The position numbers and the translations under genes were made by a program. A DNA stretch of 64,000 nt from Echinarachnius parma (Eukaryota > Echinodermata > Echinoidea > Clypeasteroida > Echinarachniidae): positions 1 through 64,000 of the forward strand of contig JBAMJV010002943.1 in NCBI GenBank assembly GCA_037951105.1, written 5' to 3'. How positions within the stretch are numbered: the stretch's first letter is position 1; each line of letters starts with the position of its first letter. The notes under the pieces were generated by a model. It made no database searches, was not told the origin of the DNA, and saw nothing but the letters and a program-made list of their open reading frames with translations. Shown piece after piece: positions 34,731 through 45,100 of this stretch.

Positions 34731-35736
34731 TTACTAATTCTCACAAATATTTAAAAATATTCATGGCTATGCCGCGTGGAGAGAGTCGCAGCTACCGTCT
34801 TGCGAAGGGAATGGACGTTAAAATGGCCGTGAGCACGTTCCTATGAATGAGAAATAGAACGTTAGATAGAGGTACACGCATGCGCAAAACAAGTTTCTCG
34901 CTTGAGTAAAAGTTTTCATCAGTAAAATTTCGTAGCTGCGCCTTAATAAATACCCAACCGTAATTTGTATCAGCATTTAGTATATCAGACTTCAAGAGCG
35001 TGACCAGGGTTTGTGTCATATTGCATCGCAGACATCATCTGTTTTCAAACTTCTGTCGAATATTGCTGAACGCTGTTAGACCCCTGTCAGGTATTTATAG
35101 TCCATTTTATTTCAATACTTTGACCAATTCCGAAATATTGCATCACATAATTCAACTCTCTTTAAACTCCCTTGCTGAATGGTGTCAGACGATATACAAG
35201 TATCTTTTGAGCAATCTTTTGACCAATTCCTAAATATGATGTCACAATTGTGTGCCTAATCCCAAAAATGTCATCGCATATTTCAGTTATTCTGTTCAAG
35301 CTTCTATTGATCATAATAAAAAAAAAAAGTCAAGGTGACTGCAGCTGTTATAACTTGTGAAGATTGTGTTTTTTCATATTTTAGAACATACTCAACATAC
35401 TTCTTTCATATGACCAAATACACTTAGCTCAAACCTGACAATGTAACGGTTTTGAAGAGATAATGTAAAGGTCATGACTGAAACCGTGATGATGTTCTAT
35501 GAATATTTATTATAATCATTATATTCTTTAAGTATTAAAGCTTCGTTAATGGAATGCTGTGTTGCCGTTGTTGTTGATGTTATTGGTATAGTGATTGTTC
35601 TTTTCCTGTTGTTCTTCTTCTTTCTTGTCTTGTTATTCTTCTTTTGTTCATGATTATAATGTAATGGTCTCAATTTTGTTATGCCGCTAGTTTACCCTGT
35701 ATGTAATATCTGGAAAGTTTGTTTATTATATTTCCT

Positions 35737-36564
35737 TTTATTCCATTTTATTCAAACAGTCATTCAAATATTCTGGAGCAAATACATGGAATGATTTATT
35801 AATTGAACAACAAAATCTTTCTTCACTCAATTTGTTTAAAGTTCACTATAAGCGTCGCCTTTTTTGAGGTCAACTTCCCCTGTGCTATTTATTTGGGATG
35901 CAATTAGTCAGTATGTTATGTATTTCTGTACTTCGTAATTTATTGTGCACCATGCTATATGTATATTTTATTATATGTTGGTATTCAAATACACCTACAG
36001 CTGCTCAGGTGGACTTTTTTTTGGAGTTTGATATATTTGGTAATATTCAATTATTGTATTGGCAGTATTGAACGTTCCAGTTCCCATTATATAAACATGT
36101 GTACCACGATGCATGGGCTGATTGTCTTGTGGGAGTATGATGGGTGTGTGGTGGGTGTGTCAGGAGGTGTTGATTGTGTGGTGATAGAATGCATTGATGT
36201 GAACGATTGTATTATGTCCCTGTGTGTACGTGTATAGTGTCTGTTTTAGTGAGTGCACTATGGTCTGGTGTGCTTTGGATGACGTGCTTTGTGGAACATA
36301 TGTATGTATATGGGTATATTCGTTGGAACGCGTTTGTGGCCATTTTTTGATAGTTTTAAATAAATGTATTTTTATTTTTGTAATTAAATATATGTCATAC
36401 CCTAGCAGCTGTGGTTTTTGCGATTTTAAATTGATGATTGATACTGTTTTTTTTATGTCAAAATGTATATGCATGTATTTTATACACAGGACCATGTTTT
36501 AAAACAGTGTATATATACTGACCATGTTATCCTGTATAAATATGTTCAATAAATAAATAAATAC
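35737..36564 (+). mobile_element. 5'-truncated LINE 3' end, only in copy A
   Basis: Begins with the last codons of a LINE RT (FKYSGANTWNDLLIE, NLSSLNLFKVHYKRR, stop near 35868), then a 3'UTR of about 690 bases and an (AAAT)n tail at 36546-36562. The matching site in copy B near 55475 lacks it, so it arrived after the duplication. The RT tail is of the same broad group as LINE-1. Confidence 0.75.
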
Positions 36565-36714
36565 GAAATGATTATGCAAGCACAAGGACTTGCACGTTCA
36601 AATATGTGATTTGTTAGCTTGCTAAACACTGTTTGCTCATTACTGGTTATGTTTTTTTTCTTCTTATTCGTCTTCTTCTTCCTGTTGTTGTTGTTGTTGT
36701 TGTTATTCTCCTTC

Positions 36715-36797
36715 TTCTTTTTCTCTTCTTCTTCTTCTTCTTCTTCTTCTTCTTCTTCTTCTTCTTCTTCTTCTTCTTCTTCTTCTTCTTCTTCATC
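36715..36797. repeat. (TTC)n microsatellite
   Basis: About 22 uninterrupted TTC units with imperfect edges. Copy B at 55625-55740 has only scattered TTC/TTG units, so the tract expanded in A. Frames over it (poly-Glu or poly-Ser) are artefacts. Confidence 0.9.
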
Positions 36798-37064
36798 ATA
36801 TTCTTTTTCTTTACTATACCTTTTCATATTTTTCTTCTGTTGTCCTTAATATTTTATCTGTCCATGTTATTCTCGTTGTTAGACGCGCCAGATTGTATTG
36901 TGTTTCAACATATACAATTTGTTTGCTTTAAACGGTTTGAATCTTTTTGCTTCATCTACTGACCATTTCAATCGTTCTTCTTGTTATATTTCCTCTTCTT
37001 TTTTGTTTCCACCTCCTCATTCCTGATAACACATTTTCCCACCATTCATCTCTTTTCTCACGTT

Positions 37065-37414
37065 TTAAAGGGACTTAGTAACATTGTCCAAATCCTCAAA
37101 ACTTACTTCGAACTCTAAGGTTCTTTCATATTTTATTATAATCATTTCAGCTATTAAAGCACGGAACAGGTTTCGGTTTTTCAAATTTCCATTTCGTTTA
37201 AGGATATTCACAAATTAAGTGTTCGGGTATAATATTGTCTTTGCGGTAATGAATATCACTTTGCATATTTGCTCGTATCTCAGCTCAAAAACATACAGTG
37301 AATGTGAAATGCTTTGCATATTATTTTGTGGACATATCACATCATTCCCATACCATTTTATTAATCACTCATCACTTTTTGCACTTTGTCAACAAAGTTA
37401 CTATCTCCCTTCAA
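37065..37414. mobile_element. MITE-2, shared by both duplicated blocks
   Basis: TTAA at 37065-37068 and its decayed form TCAA at 37411-37414. Ends AGGGACTTAGTAACATTGTC and ACAAAGTTACTATCTCCCT. A shortened counterpart lies at about 55996-56272 in copy B, so this insertion predates the duplication. Confidence 0.65.
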
Positions 37415-37562
37415 TTTATATATTTATGTTTAATATTTACATCTTGCATTGGCCCTGATCGCCAGATGATTAACATTTATATGCATCATTGAGATTATGG
37501 CGGGTTGTGTATTGGAACAGAATTAACTGTTTGAGTCAATATCGCATGGATGACTACTCGAT

Positions 37563-38224
37563 CAGAAGGCGCTAACTCAACCCTTTCAACTATGGAGAAA
37601 AGCAGGTTTCATTGTCACCTGTATACGCGCGCCTATGAAAATATGAACATAAAACGTTCCTCATTTTGATATTGTGTAATTCGGCCTGAAAGTTGGATTT
37701 GTAGATAGATAGATATGTAGCTTAATAAAGGGGTAGTACAGTTTTGAAAGTCTGAACTTTAGTAACCAAAACATGCACAATCACATTACCAACTAATAGT
37801 CATAACTTCACCATACTCGAAAGGTATACAAAATTACAAACGACGAAGTAAAAAGCATGTTATCATTCGAAAAGAGCACAAATGGACGCTGTCTAAAAAA
37901 ACATTGGTTTTAACCATGTTCATACAAAAGCATGCAGGTGATGTTTTTTTGAAAAAGGGATTAAATAAAGAAATCATCGGCAACTATTTGAAAATTCTCC
38001 TGAAATTTTTTTAAAAAGCGATGCCATTTTTAAAATTAAAATTAGACAATAATAAATTGTATGTTCTTTCAAATTTAACACTCAGTTTTGTATTATCTCA
38101 CATAAAAAATATTTCGTGCTGCGCACTCTATACCAAAACTTAACTTCTCCTTCAATGTACTGGTATTGTTAACGCAATTTTATGGAAAGTGTATTTGGCG
38201 CCCTTTTGGTACTAAGCTCTTGAT
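37563..38224. mobile_element. MITE-1 containing a MITE-3, shared by both blocks
   Basis: MITE-1 halves at about 37563-37732 (AGAAGGCGCTAACTCAACC) and 38160-38224 (GGCGCCCTTTTGGTACTAAG) flank a MITE-3-like segment (AGTAACCAAAACATGCAC through to TTAACTTCTCC). Copy B has the same nest at 56437-57120. The double insertion is therefore older than the duplication. Confidence 0.6.
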
Positions 38225-38434
38225 TAATTTTGTACAACTTACATGGTGGTAAAACGAATTATGAATATTTATTTTTCCTTTGTTAAAGAATCTTTTCTGA
38301 CGTCAAAATAAATACCAATTCGACATGTCTATTGTGCTTATTTTTAGTTCGAGCGCGATTACAATGGATGGTGACGCTGAAATAAAATCCGCGTTTCCCC
38401 TTGTTTGGATATTTTTTGTAGGATACGAATTAAC

Positions 38435-38995
38435 TTAAAGGGATAGTTGAGTTTTGGTAGAGAGGGCGCTAGACTACTTTTTTTTGGTGAGGTAATGAAA
38501 AACTGAGTGTAAAATTTGAAAGAGCATAATATTTAAATAATAAAATCATCTTTGTTTGATCAAAATCGGTTCAGAGACGGCTGAAATATCCATAAATATA
38601 ACAATTTGTAATAAACCCGGGGCCCCGGGTTTATTAGAGAATTTTGAACCAGCCGTTAAAAATTCAAAAAAATGCTTCCTCTTTTCAAAAAGTTACAAAA
38701 TAGGTATTTAAATAGTTGTTGGTTATTTCTCTATCTAATCACTATTTCAGCAAAGCATCACATGCACAATATTTTATTCAAAATGGTTGAAACCGATGAG
38801 TGTTTAGAGAGCGCCCTCTTACGTTTTAACGGCTCTTTTTGAATGATAACATGATCTTTACTACGTCATTTGTAATTTTGTGTTCCTTTCTAGTTATAAC
38901 TATTAGTTTGTAATGTAATGATGCAGGTTTTGGTTACTAAAATTCAGTTTCACTAAAACTGTACTCTCCTTACCAGAACTCAACTATCCCTTTAA
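38435..38995. mobile_element. MITE-3, full copy, only in block A
   Basis: TTAA at 38435-38438 and 38992-38995. Ends AGGGATAGTTGAGTTTTGGT and ACCAGAACTCAACTATCCCT are inverted repeats. The counterpart in B near 57320-57335 is empty. TTAA flanks place it with piggyBac-like elements. No coding capacity. Confidence 0.75.
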
Positions 38996-39132
38996 ATCGA
39001 AAGAGGAAGTTTTAGAAATAAAGATACTTGCTAAAGTTATTACAATAAATAGAACCGGGGTGTTTCGCAAATATTCATTGTTGATTTTAAACTGTCAGTT
39101 CGACTTACAATTATGAAAAGGCCGTTCGTTCC

Positions 39133-40638
39133 CATAGGCGCCGGAAGTGGGGGGGCAGGGGGGGGCGGCCGCCCCCCCAATCCAAAAAGTGGGGGGGCAA
39201 AACGCAATTTTGCCCCCCCAAAAAGCCCCCCCCCCCTCCAAAAAAAAAAAAAAGAGTGGGAAAGACACAATAAAATGTATGAGCTTACGTTTAAAAACTA
39301 GTTAATACAACCATTTTCAATTTTCGCTGCGCGCTTCGCGCGCGAACAGATTATCTCAGTTTGTTGTAAACATCTGATGAGAGCATAGACATTTTATTCT
39401 TTTTTTGTTTAACTCGGATTCTAAATTTCCCTTTTCCTTTTCTAAATTTCACCGGTATGGCATGCAGTGCACCAAATTGCACCATTTCAAGTATATAAAT
39501 GCAAAATCTTTCCCGTGGGAGGGGGATACCCCCTCCCAAACCCTCCCCCTCTGGCTCTGCCCAAGCCCTCGGTCGCTTCGCTCACTCGGGATTCATTATT
39601 GGCTGTAGGCCATGTTGTTGGATAATAAATGCGCCATATGGTTTATGTTGGAACTGTATATGACACTAAATACAATATTTATGTGTGAGTTTGGGTACAT
39701 ATTTATTAGTGCGTCAATTATTTGTTTACTTCGTGAAAAATATATCAAATCATAACACGCTTTCCCAGATACAGTTAATCTTAAGCCCGAATTTCAAGTC
39801 CATAAATGCAAAATCTTTCTTACCGTGGGAGGGGGATACCCCTCCAAAACCCTCCCCCTCCCTCCCTGCCCCAGCCCTCAGGCGCTTTGCACCTCGGGAC
39901 TCCGTGTTGGCTGTGTGTTGTTGGATCATACATAATGTTGCATAATTATGGCTTATGTTGTTGTGTGTGTGTTTTGGGGTCAGTGGCAGATCTACGGGGG
40001 GTTAAGGGTGTTTAACCCCCCCCCCCCCCCCTTGGGCTGCCAAGTGAAAATGTAATGTGGAAAACATCACTTACGGGGGTTCAAAATAGCAAAAAAAAAT
40101 CGCCGCTTCGCGGCTCGTGGACGATGCTCCGCATCGTCATTGGGTCAAACCCTCCCCCCCCCACTTAGCAAAAAGACATCACTTACGGGGGGTCAAAATA
40201 GCAAAAAAAAATCGCCGCTTCGCGGCTCGTGGACGATGCTCCGCATCGTCATTGGGTCAACCCCCCCCCCCCTTGGGGTACATATTTATTAGTGTGTCAA
40301 TTATTTGTTTTCTACGTGAAAAATATATTAAAACTTCCTGGTCGATCAAATCATATCACGCTTTCCCAAATACAGCCGAATTCCCTATTTTCCTATGCAC
40401 CAGATTGCACAATTTCAAGTCCAAAAATGCAAAAGCTCCCTACCGTGGGAGGGGGGACACCCCCCTCCCACACCCTCCCCCCGATCAGTCGCTTCGTTCC
40501 CTCGCAATGTCTCACTCTCACATCTGGCTCAAAGTTGGCAATCCAGAGTGTGATAGGGCATGAGCCCCTACACACAAAAATTGTGAGCCCCCTTGGAGTT
40601 TTGCCCCCCCCAATCCAAAACTGCTTCCGGCGCGCCTG
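39133..40638. mobile_element. 1.5-kb hAT-like element, only in block A
   Basis: Exact 8-bp duplication TTCGTTCC on both sides (39125-39132 and 40639-40646); block B has a single related copy of the site near 57468. Ends CATAGGCGCCGGAAG and CTTCCGGCGCGCCTG are inverted repeats with the CA..G start and 8-bp duplication of hAT elements. Inside, a module of about 300-600 bases (TTTCAAGT, AAATGCAAAATCTTTC, CCGTGGGAGGGGGATACCCC) recurs three times (39470, 39790, 40410). A second phrase (AAAAATCGCCGCTTCGCGGC, GACGATGCTCCGCATCGTCA) recurs twice (40090, 40205). No transposase was recognised. Confidence 0.75.
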
Positions 40639-40646
40639 TTCGTTCC

Positions 40647-42116
40647 TATACATGTATATAATACAGTGTATTTATTTACCACATCAAACCATTTCGGTAA
40701 ACATAATACTGTAGATAGCTTCCGATTGTCTATAATATCTCGTGCTTTAGGATGTACACTTTCTTCAATATTTACTTTTGAAAATACATTCCCCTGTAGT
40801 AAAATGGGTAGTTTAGTTTTGTGTATAGAGGGCGCTGCGCGAATTGGGGGTAATGAAAAACAGGGTGTCAACTTTGAAAGAGCATACAATTGTAATGACA
40901 GAATAAACCTTCCGACTGAAGTGTTTTGGCGCATTTTGCGACATTTCACTTTTGACCTTCCCCCATTCTAAAATATACTTTTTTGAGGGGTTTAGATATA
41001 TAGTCACACAACTAAGAAATCAACTCTGCAAAAATGGTGGTCCAGCTCTGTAGCAATTATTTTGCACGGAGGTGGTGTAAACAAGATTATACATTTTACT
41101 CACATAGTATGTTAATTCTGATATGCCTGTCTTGCAGCACATTTTAGCGTGCAATTGCTAAACAAATTGGCATCAGTGTACAGGTTACAAAGCACACTTA
41201 AGGGTAAAGTCTGATTTGAAAGTTGGAAGTACTAAAAACGGGTGAAAATCATCTGGAAGTCTTTTTTCGGTCAGAGACATTTGTGGGACAAACATCCATG
41301 AAAAATATACTTTTGCATGAATATGTGCCAACATATGTGCAATATATATGTGCAATATATGATAGGACATTTTTGTATATCTAAGCACTTGTCTATAAAC
41401 CCACAACTATTCATGCATGCCGCTTGTGTTGATTGTATGCCTTAAATCTGTTTCAAAATGACACAAAGATAATACCACCCATATGCACACTGTCAAGAGT
41501 AGTTTAGGAGTAGTATTGAAGAAAAGAGTCATACCCATTGTTAGTTAGTATGGTGGGAATAGTCATGACATAAATTAGACAAAGCATTGAAGTGGGTTGA
41601 ATATGGTAGGCAAGCAGGATTGTGATTTCAATCCGGCTAAATATGAAGCTGGAAGAGTGTTCTGTCGTGCTAGATCGTTCGTTTTGAGCATTTTCTAATT
41701 ATAATTTTGGCCCTTTATGACCCTTATTACCGTGTCAAATTCATTGTACATCGTTCAAAACTCTGATCCTTATACTTATGCGCATAAAATAAATTGTATA
41801 CTTAAAAGTTTTTGTTTCCCCTTCGTTTGAGTTCAACATGCAGAATAAATTCATGAACAACATGTCATGAGTTTGGGGAATGAAAAGGGTGCATGACTAT
41901 GCAGAATACAGAACAAATAGGGACAGTTGCATGGCACAATGATGGGGAGTTATCCACGAATTTGTCTTTATTATTGATTAGGCTCTAACCCTTCTAATCT
42001 CTTACTTCATGTCTATGTAAGAAATAGTTTGCTTAGATAACATTACATACTTTTCCGGCTTTGGCCCTCCGCCAAACCTGACACTTTGTTTGCTTATAAT
42101 TTACAGATCAGTGAAG
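40647..42116. other. upstream region of Ly6 gene A
   Basis: Almost the same as 57475-58896 in front of gene B. It contains MITE-3-like words near 40800-40970 and no other gene. ATTTACAG at 42099-42106, eleven bases before the start codon, is a likely acceptor of a 5'UTR intron, at the same place as in gene C. So the promoter should lie further upstream, and I could not locate it. Confidence 0.45.
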
Positions 42117-45100
42117 ATGGAACTTGTCTGGGTTATTGTTCTCTTTGTGAGCCTGGCTGGTGTAGGTGAGTGATCCCTAGAAATAGTTACCATCGATATG
42201 AATCACTAGATGAAGTAATTACCCTTGCAATATTTATAAATGATTGAAAATAACCAAAGAGAACTGGGCTTCGGCGGAAATCGAACCCGAGACCTCCGGA
42301 TGCTAGACCGGTGCTCTACCCTTGAGCCACCCTTGAATATTGATATAATGTTGTGAATATAATTGTGAATTTGTGAATATTGTGAATGTAAAATCTTTAC
42401 AATAATGTCCTTACGAACCTATGGTTAAAACTCAGTTAGATATGCTGTTTTCATCACTGACCACAGTATTATCAAGCAAGCAATTGAAGGTGGTTGGGAT
42501 CCATATTATCAGATGCACGGCGCCGCCTTGCGCGCGGTGCGTACTGCACAGTGATTCCGTGTTATGCGGTGCGCGCAAACTAGCCTAGTTCAAAATGGCG
42601 ATCTGCAGTGTAGCATTCCGACGCTTGATGATCTTTAAAACAACAATGCGACTGTATAAGTAATTGGGAGAATTTATTCTAAGATATAAGAAAATGACTG
42701 GAAAAGTATAATCTAAGTAAAATGGAGCAAGGACATGGGATCCAACGAAATTAATTAATACAAAACGGAATCAATTTAAGAGTACAATAGGGAAGAAAGT
42801 AAAAACATAAATATGCCAAACCCGTGCCTCATACACAAGGGTCGTTGACTATCCCTCGAGGATACAAAATGATGACAGGGGCGTAGACAACGGGGAATGA
42901 CGGGTATGTATCTCCTACCTCACAAGATCGGGGGGATAACATGTACAATCATTCCCCATGTTTTAAGGAAGAATTTGTAATTTATATATTTGCTTTGTGC
43001 GTGTGAATGTGTATACGAGTAAGGTGAATGCAGATGTATTTCTGAATTATGACAAGCGATCAGGATACGAAAAATAGGCCAAGGTTGTGTCGAAATTGGT
43101 CAAATTTAAACCCTGACATTGGGACAAAAAATGCAGCCTAGAACAAAGACTATCCTAACTAAATCTTCTGATCTTGGTATTATTTTGTCAATGAAGGCTT
43201 TCCAAGCTGCTGAAATCATTGATTCCGTCTCTATATTTTGAGAAGTATTACTGTTGCGCTTTATTTTGCCACCACAAAAAGATATAAAGGCTATCGATGA
43301 CAATTACTAGGTGTAGGCTCATGTACAATATATTTACGATATTGTGAAGATACTTTCGAAAAGTTCTCAGAATCATGCAGTTACGAATTTTTGGTTTTAA
43401 CTCAAAGTAAATATGGTTGTATTATCACTGTGGACATGTCCAGCGTGCCCCCCCCCCCCCCCCCCCCCCACCCCCCCCCTGTAGCTACGGCACTAAAATA
43501 AGCGCACACACTCTAATCTTAAAAATCGGTGGACCGTTTTCATTTACACGAAGCTACAGATGAACAGATCAACCTGAAAGGCGTGCAAGTGTTGCAGGAA
43601 GGAGGCGCAATATTGACCCTCATTGTTTTAGCGCGTATATAGGCCATAATTAATTTTAAATTACAGTTTTGGCAGTTATTTGTTTACTCCAGAGAAATTA
43701 ATAAACTGCGGGTCTAATTATACGCGTATTTGAGCCAATAAGCGTATTGCATGTTAGTAGGAGCATATTCTGTCATCGGATTGAACGCAATCCTTCATGC
43801 AACACCCATACATCATAGTTTGACTAGTTTCTGATTTCACGGAAGACCCTTTAGAGCTGATCTTCAAAAGGACAGTTGTCTGAAACTGTTTCCTATATGT
43901 TTTACATGATTTCCTATTATAACACCAATGATATTAATTTCTGGCACCTAGGACTATTATTTTAGTCTAATGTTGCACTTTCAATAGATTAATTTGGTTA
44001 CATTTAAATATTAAATTAAGTACTGCAGTTAATTTGTTCAATTTATACCTGTTCCACCTACCCCCTTATTTTGCCGATTGTTACAAAGAAATTGATAACC
44101 ACCGAGATGCTACATTTATGGATAACGTATGATTTAACCATGTTTCAGTGAGGCCTACTATTTTTAATTTCTGATGAACCCTACTTAAGTTGTATAATTA
44201 TCAAAAATATGAGGTAAACTCCAGCAATCTATATAAATCAAAGAGAATGTTTTTAAAGAAAAAAAATCATTATCATCTTGAAATGTTGAGCTAAAGAAAG
44301 AGCATGTACAGGTAAAATTTCTGGAATTCATTAATGTTTACACTATTTTATACCATAGTCGAGAAACATTGTCACAAATGATGATATTATATATATTTTA
44401 CTGTTATATTGTTCCTAAACAACGAAAATAAATATGAATAACATGACCATTACATGTCCCATAATTATTGTATCACAAACTACACTAATATTACGTATGA
44501 AAAACAGAATCAATTCCTAAAAAAGTAAACAAAAAAGCTTAATGGTGATTGTTGATCAAAAGTAAAAATCAGGTAAATGTCGAAGACAGACACAGGCGTA
44601 GGGGAACTATTATTGGGGAGGGGTGGGAGGTGGGGGTGCTAGGGGTACTATTATTGGGGAGGGGTGGGAGGTGGGGGTGCTAGGGGGTACTATTATTGGG
44701 GAGGGGTGGGAGGTGGGGGTGCTAGGGGAACTATTATTGGGGAGGGGGTGGGAGGTGGGGTGCTACGGGTACTATTATTGGGGAGGGGTGGGAGGTGGGG
44801 GTGCTACGGGTACTATTATTGGGGAGGGGTGGGAGGTGGGGGTGCTAGGGGTACTATTATTGGGGAGGGGTGGGAGGTGGGGGTGCTAGGGGTACTATTA
44901 TTGGGGAGGGGTGGGAGGTGGGGGTGCTAGGGGTTACTATTATTGGGAGGGGTGGGAGGTGGGGGTGCTAGGGGTATGTTGCCCTATTATTGGGGAGGGG
45001 TGGGAGGTGGGGGTGCTAGGGGTACTATTATTGGGGAGGGGTGGGAGGTGGGGGTGCTAGGGGTACTATTATTGGGGAGGGGTGGGAGGTGGGGGTGCTA

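Noticed and set aside
36546-36962. Poly-Glu, poly-Ser and poly-Phe frames
   Set aside because: Direct products of the (TTC)n microsatellite.
42262-42335. Functional tRNA-Ala gene
   Set aside because: The anticodon stem is mismatched and the acceptor strands do not pair; kept only as a tRNA-like sequence.
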